A stretch of 37,163 nt of DNA from Candidatus Aminicenantota bacterium (GCA_021162615.1 JAGGYH010000063.1:1-37163), one strand, 5' to 3'; positions 16,296 to 25,581 are shown, counted from the stretch's first letter. Notes: generated by a model from the letters alone, not told the origin. A program made the numbers and translations.

Positions 16296-16370
16296 TAAAA
16301 AATATATATAATATAAAGCAACAAATGAGTATTATTATATAATGATATTAATTTTATAAATAATTTAACT

Positions 16371-17354
16371 ATGGGCGTTTTTATTATTAGAGCATTGGTC
16401 GTCGCCGTCATAACGGCTGTGGCTTTCTTTTTGCCGCCTTTTGGGCTCCCCAATTATTATGGGGCGGCAGCCGGTTTTGTGGCGAGCCTTTTCTTTGTAT
16501 TACTCGAATTAAAAATAAGGAAGAGTCCTTTCAGGACAGTCTGGGGGATCACCGCCGGTTTTTTATGCGGCGTCTTTATCGGGTGGCTGCTTGGAACAGT
16601 TTACAGGACGATATTAAAGGACCAGACCGCTGCCTTTTTTAGTGTGTTCTTTTTGATTGTTTTCCCTTATCTGGGATTTTTAATCGGGATGAGAAAGTCC
16701 GAGTGGTTCAGCCCTCTCCATCTTTTTTCCCTTTTCAAAGAGAAAAACACGGGAAAAGGGAATAAAATACTGGATACAAGCGTTATCATTGACGGCCGGA
16801 TATCAGATATTGCCGATGCCTATTTCATTGAAGGGAGCTTAATAATCCCTCAATTCGTTCTCAAGGAACTGCAGCTGGTGGCTGATTCATCAGATGGGAT
16901 CAAAAGACAAAGGGGGAGAAGGGGCCTTGATGTGCTGGACAGACTCCAGAAATCTTCTCACATCAATGTCACGATTTCAGAGGATGATTTTCCTGAGATA
17001 AAAGAGGTTGATTCCAAGCTCATTGAGTTAGCCAAGCAGATGGATGCCAAGATCATCACAAATGATTTCAATTTGAACAAGATAGCCCAGCTGCAGGGAA
17101 TCAAGGTGCTTAATATAAACGAACTGGCTAATTCCTTAAAGCCGGTCGTTCTCCCGGGAGAGAAAATAAGAGCCTTTATTTTAAAAGAGGGGAAAGAAAA
17201 AGATCAAGGCGTTGCTTACCTGGATGACGGCACCATGGTGGTTGTGGACAATTCCAGAAAAATGGTGGGGCATACCATTGACGTGACAGTGACCTCTGTC
17301 TTGCAGACAACAGTAGGCAAGATGATTTTCGGCAGATACGAAAACGATTCTTAG
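16371..17354 (+). CDS. Membrane-anchored PIN/TRAM-domain protein (YacL-like)
   Basis: The 327-residue protein has four N-terminal membrane segments (about residues 1-25, 30-48, 60-84 and 90-110). A PIN nuclease-like domain follows (ILDTSVIIDGRISDIADAYF, VLKELQLVADSSD, DSKLIELA, ITNDFNLNKIAQLQ) with the usual four acidic residues, then a TRAM domain (GEKIRAFILKEGKEKDQGVA). This is the YacL architecture, found next to ispD in Bacillus and relatives; its substrate is unknown. The ATG lacks a clear SD, since the upstream gap is AT-rich. Confidence 0.92.
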   Translation: MGVFIIRALVVAVITAVAFFLPPFGLPNYYGAAAGFVASLFFVLLELKIRKSPFRTVWGITAGFLCGVFIGWLLGTVYRTILKDQTAAFFSVFFLIVFPYLGFLIGMRKSEWFSPLHLFSLFKEKNTGKGNKILDTSVIIDGRISDIADAYFIEGSLIIPQFVLKELQLVADSSDGIKRQRGRRGLDVLDRLQKSSHINVTISEDDFPEIKEVDSKLIELAKQMDAKIITNDFNLNKIAQLQGIKVLNINELANSLKPVVLPGEKIRAFILKEGKEKDQGVAYLDDGTMVVVDNSRKMVGHTIDVTVTSVLQTTVGKMIFGRYENDS

Positions 17355-17365
17355 GGGGAGGGAAC

Positions 17366-19258
17366 GTGGCCCAGCAATACAGAAAAAAGTATGAATTCCA
17401 GTCAGAAATAAAGCAGCTTTTAGACATTCTTGTCTATTCTCTCTATAAAGACAAGGAGGTTTTTGTAAGGGAACTGATTTCCAATGCCGTGGATGCGCTG
17501 AACAAGGTTCAGTTTGAGCTTATGACAAGTTCAAGAGTAGAGGATAGAGACGAGGAGTTGCGTATCAATATCTCTTTTGACAGAGACCGGAAAAAGCTCA
17601 TTATTGAGGATACGGGAATAGGAATGACCAGGAAAGACTTGATGGAAAATATCGGCACCATTGCCCATTCAGGGACTATTGATTTCCTTAAAAAGCTGTC
17701 AAAGACAAAAGAAAGAGAAAAGGTCGATCTTATCGGTAAGTTCGGAGTCGGATTTTATTCAGCTTTTATGGCTGCTGAACAGGTCCATATCTACACGAAA
17801 TATTTTACAAAAGAAAGCCGTGCTTATCTATGGAAGTCTACGGGAGATACCAACTATACTATTGAGCCCACAGTAAAGAAGAAGCGGGGGACGCGGATTG
17901 AAGTCTTTTTAAAAGACGACCAGAAAGAATTTCTCGAAAAGCACAGGATAGAAGCGATATTATTGAAGTACTCAAGATTCGTCCCATTCCCGATTTATAT
18001 TGAAAATGAGAAATTCCGGGTGGCTGAAGCGATCTGGACTCAGCCCAGGTCTTCTCTTAAGAAAAAAGATTATATTGAATTCTATAAATTTTTCAGCAAC
18101 GTACAGGAAGAACCTGAAACATATGTACACCTCTCTTCTGACGCACCGGTTCAGTTCAGTGCGATTTTATTTGTTCCAAGGTCTTCCATGGAGGACATAG
18201 GATTCTTTAGATCTCCTCCAGGAGTTGATTTGTATTCCAGAAAGGTCTTGATTCAAAAAAACAGCAGGGATATTATGCCCGAATATCTGCGTTTTGTGAA
18301 AGGCGTCATCGACTCAGAGGAAATCCCTTTGAATATATCCAGAGAAACGGTTCAGAATGACATAAAAATAAACAGGATAAAGAAACACATCATAAAAAAA
18401 CTGATTGCCAAGTTAGTGCAAATAAAAAAGGATGACAGGGAGCAATACCTGCGGATTTGGGGCCATTTCAACAAACATATAAAAGAAGGCATTATCAGTG
18501 ATTTTGAGAATAAAGACAGATTATCACAGCTTTTGATCTTCCATTCTTCAAAGAACAAGGAGGAATATACGGATCTGGACTCTTACAGAGGACGGATGCC
18601 TGAGGGACAGAAAGAAATTTACTATGCGAGCGGGCCGGATATGAAAGCCATTGAGAAGAATCCGGCACTGGAAGCTTTTATGAAAAAAGACATTGAAGTC
18701 CTTTATCTCGACGACCCTTTGGACGAGTTTGTGCTCGAGCATCTCAGGGAATACAAAGAAAAAGCTTTTAAAATGGTGGAGAGCGCAGAGATTGAGGTGA
18801 AAGAGGAAGACGAGAAGAAGAAGAGCAAAGCCTATATGGAAGAAGTAAAAAAATTCGTCACATATTTAAAGGACCTGTATGGGGAAAAAGTCGCTGATGT
18901 CCGGGTATCAAAAAGGCTTGTGGACAGCCCGTGCATGCTGGTCCATCCTTCTCGCGGCCCCTCTGTCCAGATGGAAAGAATCATGAAAATGGCCGATAAG
19001 GAATACCAGTTTTCAAAAAAGGTCTTTGAAATCAATCCGGATAATAAATTGATCAAAGAGATGGTCAGGGTCCATAAAAATGACCCAAAGTCACAAAGCC
19101 TGAACCAGCTGGCGTTTCAAATGCTGGACAATATGATGCTCAGAGAGGGAATGGTCGAAGACGTAGATTCAGTCGTGTTTAGGATTCAGGATATCATGCT
19201 GCAAGCCGCACAAAAAATCCGGACATCTTCAGGGAAAAAGACAACAGAAGAAAAGTAA
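17366..19258 (+). CDS. htpG: Molecular chaperone HtpG (bacterial Hsp90)
   Basis: HtpG is the ATP-dependent cytosolic Hsp90. The 630-residue length is normal. The GHKL ATPase motifs are clear: ELISNAVDAL, IEDTGIGMTRKDL, GTIAHSGTIDFL and GKFGVGFYSAFM. The middle domain has the conserved region around EEIPLNISRETVQND, and the C-terminal dimerisation domain ends DNMMLREGMVEDVDSVVFRI. The start is GTG at 17366 after GGGGAGGGAAC. It lies between the PIN-TRAM gene and ispD (0-nt gap), an uncommon insertion in this gene block. Confidence 0.97.
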   Translation: MAQQYRKKYEFQSEIKQLLDILVYSLYKDKEVFVRELISNAVDALNKVQFELMTSSRVEDRDEELRINISFDRDRKKLIIEDTGIGMTRKDLMENIGTIAHSGTIDFLKKLSKTKEREKVDLIGKFGVGFYSAFMAAEQVHIYTKYFTKESRAYLWKSTGDTNYTIEPTVKKKRGTRIEVFLKDDQKEFLEKHRIEAILLKYSRFVPFPIYIENEKFRVAEAIWTQPRSSLKKKDYIEFYKFFSNVQEEPETYVHLSSDAPVQFSAILFVPRSSMEDIGFFRSPPGVDLYSRKVLIQKNSRDIMPEYLRFVKGVIDSEEIPLNISRETVQNDIKINRIKKHIIKKLIAKLVQIKKDDREQYLRIWGHFNKHIKEGIISDFENKDRLSQLLIFHSSKNKEEYTDLDSYRGRMPEGQKEIYYASGPDMKAIEKNPALEAFMKKDIEVLYLDDPLDEFVLEHLREYKEKAFKMVESAEIEVKEEDEKKKSKAYMEEVKKFVTYLKDLYGEKVADVRVSKRLVDSPCMLVHPSRGPSVQMERIMKMADKEYQFSKKVFEINPDNKLIKEMVRVHKNDPKSQSLNQLAFQMLDNMMLREGMVEDVDSVVFRIQDIMLQAAQKIRTSSGKKTTEEK

Positions 19259-19924
19259 ATGGGAAAAACCTATGTCATTGTTGTCGCAGCAGGAAGGAGC
19301 CTGCGTTTTGGTTCAGACAAGCAGAATGCTCTCATAAGAGGCAAAACAGTATTGGACAGAGTTCTTGAAAGTCTGCAGCAGCACAGGGAAGTGGACGAGA
19401 TCGTACTGGTCCTGAATGAGAAAAAGGCCGAACACGGGCAGTACAGCAAGTATTCCAAGGTGAGAAAAGTCGTTCCGGGAGGTCTGCGAAGGCAGGATTC
19501 AGTGACGGCTGGTTTTAAAGAGGTGGGGACGGATCCGGAGAACGTGGTCCTTATTCATGACGGGGCAAGGCCTCTTGTCAAACAGGATCTGGTTTCCCGG
19601 GTCATCAAAGCTGTGCGGAAAAAAGGAGCGGCGGTTCCTGTCCTCCCCATTCAGGACACGGTTAAATCTGTCAGAGAAAATATTGTTGAGAAAACACTTG
19701 AGAGAAGCCGGCTTTACAGGTGCCAGACTCCACAGGGATTTCGCTATTCTGTCTTAAAGCCGGCTCTGGAGAAAGCAAAAAAGGACGGTTACTACAGCAC
19801 GGATGAAGCCTCTCTTGTGGAGAGGGCAGGCGGAAGGGTGACGGTTGTTCCTGGTGATTACACAAACATAAAAATAACTTTTCCGGAAGACATTCACAAA
19901 GCGGAGGTCTTTGTTGAAGAATAA
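19259..19924 (+). CDS. ispD: 2-C-methyl-D-erythritol 4-phosphate cytidylyltransferase
   Basis: IspD makes CDP-ME from MEP and CTP in isoprenoid synthesis. The 221-residue protein begins MGKTYVIVVAAGRSLRFGSD followed by KQNALIRGK. The nucleotide-binding loop is slightly divergent, because the usual GxGxRMG and PKQ read GRSLRFG and DKQ. Other conserved stretches are VLIHDGARPLV, PIQDTVKSV, RCQTPQGFRYSVL, STDEASLVE and VPGDYTNIKITFPEDI. It starts directly at the htpG stop and overlaps ispF by 14 nt, so it is probably coupled with both. Confidence 0.94.
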   Translation: MGKTYVIVVAAGRSLRFGSDKQNALIRGKTVLDRVLESLQQHREVDEIVLVLNEKKAEHGQYSKYSKVRKVVPGGLRRQDSVTAGFKEVGTDPENVVLIHDGARPLVKQDLVSRVIKAVRKKGAAVPVLPIQDTVKSVRENIVEKTLERSRLYRCQTPQGFRYSVLKPALEKAKKDGYYSTDEASLVERAGGRVTVVPGDYTNIKITFPEDIHKAEVFVEE

Positions 19925-20393
19925 GGTCGGGATTGGGTATGATATCCACAGGCTCGTTGAAGGAGAAGAGCTGTATTTGGGCGGAGTCAAAATCCCGTTT
20001 CCAAAAGGGCTTCTGGGTCATTCTGACGGAGACTGTTTGATCCATGCCATAGTTGACTCTGTTTTGGGGGCGGCAGGAAAAGGGGATATTGGGACGATTT
20101 TCCCTGACACGGATCCAGAGTATAAAAACATCTCCAGCAGGAAAATATTAGAGGACGTCATGGAGATGATGAAGACTCAGGGTTGGAAGATAGTAAATAT
20201 AGACTCAATCATCATTGCAGAGGCACCGAGGATGAGGCCCTTCATACCTGAAATGAAAAAGATTCTTTGCCCGGTTCTGGAGTTGAGTGAAGAAGGCCTC
20301 GGGATAAAGGCCAAGACCAATGAGGGGATAGGAGAATTGGGGAGAGGGAATGCCATTGCAGCCTGGGCTGCTGCTTTTTTAAAAAAGCCCTGA
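19911..20393 (+). CDS. ispF: 2-C-methyl-D-erythritol 2,4-cyclodiphosphate synthase
   Basis: IspF cyclises CDP-ME 2-phosphate. The 160-residue product has VGIGYDIHRLVEGEELYLGG (zinc-ligand Asp and His), LLGHSDGDCLIHAIVDSVLG (third His), GDIGTIFPDTDP, EAPRMRPFI and KTNEGIGELGRGNAIAAWAA. The start is TTG (19911 or 19914) inside the ispD end. Separate but overlapping ispD and ispF match the usual order before gltX. With ispE upstream, three MEP genes are in the window. Confidence 0.96.
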   Translation: MLKNKVGIGYDIHRLVEGEELYLGGVKIPFPKGLLGHSDGDCLIHAIVDSVLGAAGKGDIGTIFPDTDPEYKNISSRKILEDVMEMMKTQGWKIVNIDSIIIAEAPRMRPFIPEMKKILCPVLELSEEGLGIKAKTNEGIGELGRGNAIAAWAAAFLKKP

Positions 20394-20463
20394 ATCACAC
20401 AGCCAGGAATATTCATATGATAAGAAGCATAGCAAAGAAACCTGATTTATTAGAGGGGGCTTC

Positions 20464-21960
20464 ATGAAGAAAGTGAGAGTCCGCTTTGCGCCCAGCCCTA
20501 CAGGATACCTGCATGTCGGCAATGCAAGAACAGCGCTTTTTAACTGGCTTTTTGCCCGTCAGAATAAAGGAGTGTACATCTTAAGAGTCGAGGACACGGA
20601 TATTGAAAGGTCTGAGCGAGAATACGAAGACAGATTGATCAAGGATCTCGGGTGGTTAGGTCTGGATTGGGATGAAGGCCCGGATAAAGGGGGAGACTAC
20701 GGCCCTTACAGACAGTCACTGAGGGTCGATCAGTACAACGCCTACGCACAGGCTCTTATCGACCAAGGTAAAGCCTACTATTGTTTTTGCAGCCCGGAGG
20801 AATTGAAAAGGGAAAGAGAAAAGGCCCTTGCCCAGGGAAAGACTCCGGTCTACAGCGGCCGGTGCCGCGGTCTTCCTGTCGGGGAGTCTAAAAAAAGAGT
20901 GAAGGCCGGGGAAGAAGCGGTTGTGAGGCTGCTCACTCCGGATAAAGGGATCCTGACTTTTCATGATATTGTCCGGGGTTCTTTATCGTTTCAATTAGGG
21001 CTTATCGGTGACCCGGTGCTTATCCGGTCTAATGGGACCCCGTCCTATAATTATGCGGTTGTGATAGATGATGCTCTAATGAAGATAAGCCATGTCATCA
21101 GGGGGGAAGACCATCTTATCAACACAGTAAAGCAGCTTCTGCTGTATAAAGCCCTCGGATTCGACCCCCCGCTGTTTGCTCATCTTTCGATGGTCATGGG
21201 AAAGGACAACACACGCCTCAGCAAGCGTCATGGAGCGACATCTGTCTATCAATTCAGCCAGCAGGGCATTCTTTCCTTAGCTCTTTTTAACTACTTGGCG
21301 CTCTTGGGATGGTCTCCGCCGGATGGCAGAGAGGTCCTGTCAAAAAAAGAACTCGTTGAAGGATTCGATCTCACAAAAGCAAGCCGGTCAGCTGCGATTT
21401 TTGACTATGACAAACTCTACTGGATCAACCGGCAGCATATCAAACAGCTTTCGGAAAAAGAGAAAGCTGAAAAAGCTTTAATAGAGCTCAAAAAGGCCGG
21501 CTATTTACCAGAGAGACTGAGTCACAGACAATGGCATTGGCTGGAGAAGGCAGCCGTGCCTCTGAGCAGAGGAATCAATAAATTTTCTGATATAGCGGAA
21601 AAGTTCTCGATCTTTTTTAAATTCTCTCCGGAAAGTATGACAGTTGAAGCCCGCAGAGTGTTGGAGACAGACTGCGGAAGAAAAGTCGTCATTGCTCTTT
21701 ATGAGAAGCTGAACAGGGAAAAGAAAATTGACTTTGATAGACTTTCTCTGATCAGTGGTGACATAAAAAAAGAAACTGGATGCAAAGGAAAGGACCTTTT
21801 TCACCCCCTCAGAGTGGCCCTGACAGCGCAGATTTCAGGTCTTGATTTGGATACATTTATTCCTTTGGTGGAGGAAGGTTCACAATTGGATTTCCCGGTG
21901 CCCATAAAGGGCTGCGCTCAGAGAGCGGCTGAAGTATCCCGTTTTATTCATGGCGTCTGA
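20464..21960 (+). CDS. gltX: Glutamyl-tRNA synthetase
   Basis: GltX charges tRNA-Glu. The 498-residue class I enzyme has VRFAPSPTGYLHVGNARTAL (HIGH signature as HVGN), LRVEDTDIERS, FCSPEELKRERE, the SHVIRGEDHLINT segment, and the KMSKS equivalent RLSKRHGATSV. The C-terminal helical anticodon domain follows. If it is non-discriminating it could also charge tRNA-Gln, and I cannot tell from sequence alone; no glnS or gatCAB is in the window. The ATG has a GAGGGGG site. The 3' end overlaps the convergent symporter gene by 17 nt. Confidence 0.97.
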   Translation: MKKVRVRFAPSPTGYLHVGNARTALFNWLFARQNKGVYILRVEDTDIERSEREYEDRLIKDLGWLGLDWDEGPDKGGDYGPYRQSLRVDQYNAYAQALIDQGKAYYCFCSPEELKREREKALAQGKTPVYSGRCRGLPVGESKKRVKAGEEAVVRLLTPDKGILTFHDIVRGSLSFQLGLIGDPVLIRSNGTPSYNYAVVIDDALMKISHVIRGEDHLINTVKQLLLYKALGFDPPLFAHLSMVMGKDNTRLSKRHGATSVYQFSQQGILSLALFNYLALLGWSPPDGREVLSKKELVEGFDLTKASRSAAIFDYDKLYWINRQHIKQLSEKEKAEKALIELKKAGYLPERLSHRQWHWLEKAAVPLSRGINKFSDIAEKFSIFFKFSPESMTVEARRVLETDCGRKVVIALYEKLNREKKIDFDRLSLISGDIKKETGCKGKDLFHPLRVALTAQISGLDLDTFIPLVEEGSQLDFPVPIKGCAQRAAEVSRFIHGV

Positions 21961-23293
21961 GATCTGGCTTCAGGTTGATCCACCCGTTAAAGTAAGATAC
22001 AAGGAAGAAGAGGAGCATAATAATGAGAGAGGCGGTCATTGATTTCCAAATCCCCAGCTTGGTGATCAGCATGGGAGAGAAGGCCGTTATAAAACCTCCT
22101 CCAAGGAAGGGTTCGTAGATCATCTGTTTGAACCCGAATGCCTTAGCCGTATCCGTTTTGTAGAGAGGGTCTACGACACGAAGAAGCAGAAGCCCGACCG
22201 CAGTCACACCTGTCTGCATTCCGAATTCTGTGATACCCCGCTCAAACCAGAAATTTCGAAACATGCGCGGAGCCAGAAAAGCAGCGCAGAATACCATCCA
22301 AGTGATACCCGTAGCCATGATGATCAAGAAGGGCCAGAAATTGGCTATGAACACATCCAGTTTTATGGTTGCAATGGCTGATAAGATTAATATATCTAGG
22401 GAAAATCCGAGAATCCGGTCAAAGGTACTTTTATCGTAGTATTTGTCTATTTTAAATGCGATTGAGATTTTTTGAACAATGAGGCCTCCTATCATGGCCA
22501 GCGGGAACAGGGGGAATTTATCGAATTCTGAATGTATGGCCTGAAGGCCTGACAGGAAGGCCCAGCCTATGGCAATAGCGATCGCCACAATAGCAAAGTG
22601 GAGGCTCAAAGGTTCGATAGTCTCTAAGGCGACTGTGGCTGTGGCGATAGAGAATCTTTTGTCTTTTGGGATAAGCCCCTTTTTCTTGAACCTGGGGATT
22701 CCTTTCTTAACACTGAGATGGGTGCAGTAGTCTCTGCGGATAGCGATATTAATCAGGATCATTCCTCCGATGACAGCTGTGAGTATGCCCACGGTCGCAG
22801 ACATAAGTGCCAGATCCCCCCCGGCCGAAAACCCATAGCCTTTGAAAGCGTCTTTCATCCCGACAGCCGTACCGTGGCCTCCTGAAAAACCGACCTCGAC
22901 AATACAGGCAAAAAGCTGATGTACTTTGAACAGGGGGACAAGGATAAGCCCTGTGACCAGGAGCGCAATAAAATACTGCCCCATACCGGCGATGGTGCCA
23001 AAACAAAGCTGGGACCCTCCCGCGTCCCATATTTTTCTTATACCGGGAATGTTCACGCCCAGAAAAAGAGTGGCAAAAACGATATTGATGAGCACTCCCG
23101 GAAGGGGGGACCAGTGCTGTATGACCCAGTCAGGGATGAGGGCCAACCCATAGGGGCCGCAGGCAAGCGCGATAAAACCGGCAATAATGGCTGAGGGGAG
23201 GAAAAGGGTCTGAAGAATTTTTATGTTTGCTCTGAGGATCTTGCCCAATAAGAGAAAGAAAGAGAGAATACACAGGCTGAATAAAAAATCCAT
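21944..23293 (-). CDS. Sodium/glutamate symporter, GltS family
   Basis: This is a very hydrophobic protein of about 449 residues with ten or more predicted membrane segments. Family-like stretches include MDFLFSLCILSFFLLLGKIL near the start, LQTLFLPSAIIAGFIALACG, GFSGGHGTAVGMKDAF and FGFKQMIYEPFLGGGFITAF. The GGHGTAVG loop and the LPSAIIAG segment are characteristic of GltS-type transporters, but the substrate is not certain. I start at ATG 23293 because GAGGAGG lies 7 nt upstream; a TTG at 23299 is too close to that SD. It is transcribed opposite to the flanking genes and interrupts the gltX-rlmB order seen elsewhere. Confidence 0.88.
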   Translation of the reverse strand: MDFLFSLCILSFFLLLGKILRANIKILQTLFLPSAIIAGFIALACGPYGLALIPDWVIQHWSPLPGVLINIVFATLFLGVNIPGIRKIWDAGGSQLCFGTIAGMGQYFIALLVTGLILVPLFKVHQLFACIVEVGFSGGHGTAVGMKDAFKGYGFSAGGDLALMSATVGILTAVIGGMILINIAIRRDYCTHLSVKKGIPRFKKKGLIPKDKRFSIATATVALETIEPLSLHFAIVAIAIAIGWAFLSGLQAIHSEFDKFPLFPLAMIGGLIVQKISIAFKIDKYYDKSTFDRILGFSLDILILSAIATIKLDVFIANFWPFLIIMATGITWMVFCAAFLAPRMFRNFWFERGITEFGMQTGVTAVGLLLLRVVDPLYKTDTAKAFGFKQMIYEPFLGGGFITAFSPMLITKLGIWKSMTASLIIMLLFFLVSYFNGWINLKPDLRRHE

Positions 23294-23352
23294 ATACAAG
23301 CCTCCTCAAACAACTATTATTCACAAAACAGCAAAATAGTAAAACGTAATAT

Positions 23353-23381
23353 TTGATAACAGCGCCTTTTTGGTATAGATT
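23353..23381 (+). promoter_or_regulatory. Possible promoter for rlmB-type gene
   Basis: TTGATA (23353-23358, five of six) is followed after 17 nt by TAGATT (23376-23381, four of six), in the divergent gap between the symporter and methyltransferase genes. Confidence 0.45.
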
Positions 23382-23401
23382 AGATTTTATGAGGAACGGC
23401 T

Positions 23402-24127
23402 GTGGATAAAATCGCAAGAATACATCCTGTTCTGGAAATCATCAGGAACTCACCAAAACGGATCCATAAAATCATGCTTCAGAGAGATATGAAGAAACAC
23501 CCGTTTAAAGAAATCCTTTTATTGGCAAGAAAAGAAAATATCACGGTGGTATGGGCTCCCAAAAAAAGGATGGACCGGGAAGACAGCCGTCATCAGGGAG
23601 TTGTTGCTTTTATTTCTTCAAAAGAATTCACATCCCTTGATTCCCTGCTGTTTTCTTCTGAGCTTCCTTTTCTTCTTCTTTTAGACCGGATAGAGGACCC
23701 TCAGAACCTGGGAGCTCTGGTGCGTACAGCCGAGGGAGCCGGAGTGGACGGGATCATCCTGCCTGAAAGGCATTCAGCTGGATTGACGACAGCCGTCCAT
23801 ACGGTTTCAGCAGGTGCTTTGGAACACATGAATATAACCAGGGTTAAAAACCTGGCCAGGACCATGGATGCATTAAGGAAAAAAGAGATCTGGTTGGTCG
23901 GAGCCGAGGAGGGGGGCGGCAAGTTCTGGTATGAATTCGACTACAATGTTCCTGTAGGTATAGTAATGGGTTCTGAAGGAAAAGGCCTCAGGCGCATTAT
24001 CAAGGAAAAATGTGACGAAATACTCTCTATCCCTCTTGGAGGTGAGGTCCATTCATTGAATGTGGCTTCTGCGGCTTCTGTTTTTTTGTTTGAAGTGGTC
24101 CGCCAAAGAAAAGGAAAGAAATATTGA
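23402..24127 (+). CDS. rlmB: 23S rRNA 2'-O-ribose methyltransferase, TrmH/SpoU family (RlmB-like)
   Basis: SpoU-family enzymes methylate ribose 2'-O in rRNA or tRNA using SAM bound in a trefoil knot. The 241-residue product has the N-terminal substrate-binding domain (RIHPVLEIIRNSPKRIHKIM) and the knot domain with LLDRIEDPQNLGALVRTAEG, GIVMGSEGKGLRR and IPLGGEVHSLNVASAASVFL. The N-terminal domain points to RlmB (G2251 in E. coli 23S) rather than TrmH. The start is GTG at 23402. A rlmB/yacO-type gene also follows gltX in Firmicutes. Confidence 0.93.
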   Translation: MDKIARIHPVLEIIRNSPKRIHKIMLQRDMKKHPFKEILLLARKENITVVWAPKKRMDREDSRHQGVVAFISSKEFTSLDSLLFSSELPFLLLLDRIEDPQNLGALVRTAEGAGVDGIILPERHSAGLTTAVHTVSAGALEHMNITRVKNLARTMDALRKKEIWLVGAEEGGGKFWYEFDYNVPVGIVMGSEGKGLRRIIKEKCDEILSIPLGGEVHSLNVASAASVFLFEVVRQRKGKKY

Positions 24128-24188
24128 TGGAGTCTTAATTGAATAAAACGTGCTTCCTCTGCGTATATCAAGATAGAAAGAGTAAGAA

Positions 24189-24809
24189 ATGCCCGGAGAA
24201 ATCGTATTGGAAAACACCCTGGTTATCCAGAAAGCCGAGGTATTGAATATGGAGAAGGGAAAGACCTCTGAGAAAGATATTTTAAGGGCGGCCGCCGGGG
24301 GAAACAAGCAGGCTTATCAAAAAATCGTCACTCGATACAAAAGCACAGCTTTTTATGTGGCGCTGGGTTTTGTCAAAAATGTTCAGGATGCTCTGGATAT
24401 TTCTCAAGATGCATTCATCCGCGCTTTTCGCAAGATAAAAAAATTTGATCAGAGCAAAGCTTTTTATCCATGGTTTTACATCATATTGAAGAACCTGTGC
24501 CTGGATCATTTGAGGAAGCAGCGCAGAATGAGAGAGATCCCCATAGAAAAGATCAACGTGTTTGAAGATGAAAGCAGAAACCTGGAAATAAGGGATGCTC
24601 TCTGGAAGGGGATTGAGATGCTTCCCCTGGTACAGCGGGAGGTCATTATACTGAAATATTTCCATCAGTACTCTTATCAGGAGATTGCAGAGATCATACA
24701 AAAGCCCATAGGAACGGTCATGTCTTCTCTTTATTATGCCAAAAAAAAATTGAGGAAAATCTTAACTCCTTATCTGAAATGGAGCAGCAGTGTTGAAATG
24801 GAGAAATAA
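24189..24809 (+). CDS. ECF-type RNA polymerase sigma factor
   Basis: The 206-residue protein has sigma region 2 (DALDISQDAFIRAFRKIKKF, then PWFYIILKNLCLDHLRKQRR) and region 4 (LPLVQREVIILKYFHQYSYQ, then EIAEIIQKPIGTVMSSLYYA), so it is a group IV sigma factor. A second start at 24249 (MEKGKTSEKD) has GAGG 8 nt upstream and would remove 20 poorly conserved residues, so the true start is uncertain. The next gene, directly adjacent, encodes a zinc-finger membrane anti-sigma factor, so this sigma factor is probably held inactive until an envelope signal. The regulon is unknown. Confidence 0.93.
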   Translation: MPGEIVLENTLVIQKAEVLNMEKGKTSEKDILRAAAGGNKQAYQKIVTRYKSTAFYVALGFVKNVQDALDISQDAFIRAFRKIKKFDQSKAFYPWFYIILKNLCLDHLRKQRRMREIPIEKINVFEDESRNLEIRDALWKGIEMLPLVQREVIILKYFHQYSYQEIAEIIQKPIGTVMSSLYYAKKKLRKILTPYLKWSSSVEMEK

Positions 24810-25256
24810 ATGAGACATGATGACATAAAAAAAATGGTCTACCTTTACCATGACGGCGAACTGGGAGAAAAGGATAAGAGAGTCGTGGAGCAGCATATAG
24901 AGGAATGCCGGGAGTGTAGAAAGGAGTTTGAAGAAATGAAAAAATTGGAGGAAGTTATGGATAAAATGGAATTAAAACAGCCACCCAAGGAAGCATGGGA
25001 GAAATATGAGTCATCTGTTTATAACCGCTTGGAAAGGAACATCGGATGGATATTTCTTTCCATCGGCGCTATGATTTTTCTTTTTTTTGGTGGTTATAAG
25101 CTGATGGAGGGCCTTATCAAGGATTCCGGTTTTCCGCTGATATTGAAGTTAGGCATCCTGGCGGCCCTCACAGGCATTGTGATACTGATTGTGTCTTTAG
25201 GGAGAGAACAGCTTTTCTCCTATAAGAGGGAACGGTATAAGGAGATTAAAAAATGA
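24810..25256 (+). CDS. Membrane anti-sigma factor with zf-HC2 zinc finger
   Basis: The 148-residue product has an N-terminal ZAS-type zinc finger (YHDGELGEKDKRVVEQHIEE, then CREC; His-x3-Cys-x2-Cys), which binds cognate ECF sigma factors. Two membrane segments follow, at about residues 72-94 (IGWIFLSIGAMIFLFFGG) and 105-128 (LILKLGILAALTGIVILIVS). The ATG is directly at the sigma-factor stop, and its own stop overlaps the next start by 4 nt, so all three are probably co-translated. There is no periplasmic sensor domain, so signal sensing may be through the membrane segments or a partner. Confidence 0.88.
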   Translation: MRHDDIKKMVYLYHDGELGEKDKRVVEQHIEECRECRKEFEEMKKLEEVMDKMELKQPPKEAWEKYESSVYNRLERNIGWIFLSIGAMIFLFFGGYKLMEGLIKDSGFPLILKLGILAALTGIVILIVSLGREQLFSYKRERYKEIKK

Positions 25257-25567
25257 TTTTAGTGAACACAGATGAAGTCTATGGGAAAAGAATCACAAAA
25301 GTACTTGGCCTTGTCCGAGGGAATACCATAAGAGCACGCCATATAGGCCGCGATATTAAAGCCGCTTTAAAAAATCTTGTAGGGGGCGAAATAACCGATT
25401 ACACAAAGATGATGGCGGAATCAAGGGAGCAGGCTCTGGACCGCATGGTCGAGGAAGCCGAACAATTAGGAGCCGATGCAGTCATAAACGTCCGGTTTAC
25501 GACCTCGATGATTATGCAGAGCGCCTCTGAAATCTTAGCTTACGGTACGGCCGTTAAGATCGAGTAG
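25253..25567 (+). CDS. YbjQ/UPF0145-family protein
   Basis: The 104-residue protein contains the family hallmarks VLGLVRGNTIRARHIGRDIK, EITDYTKMMAESREQALDRM and LGADAVINVRFTTS, ending AYGTAVKIE. YbjQ proteins form pentamer-like small domains once described as heavy-metal-binding; the actual role is unknown. It overlaps the anti-sigma gene by ATGA and is followed 14 nt later by a tiny membrane peptide. The operon position suggests a link with the ECF response, but no function can be read from sequence. Confidence 0.92.
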   Translation: MILVNTDEVYGKRITKVLGLVRGNTIRARHIGRDIKAALKNLVGGEITDYTKMMAESREQALDRMVEEAEQLGADAVINVRFTTSMIMQSASEILAYGTAVKIE

Positions 25568-25581
25568 GGGAAAAGAGGCCT

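Noticed and set aside
16296-16370. AT-rich gap between radA and the PIN-TRAM gene as a defined promoter
   Set aside because: Several -10-like TATAAT/TATAAA boxes occur in the AT-rich sequence, but none has an acceptable -35 box at 16-18 nt.
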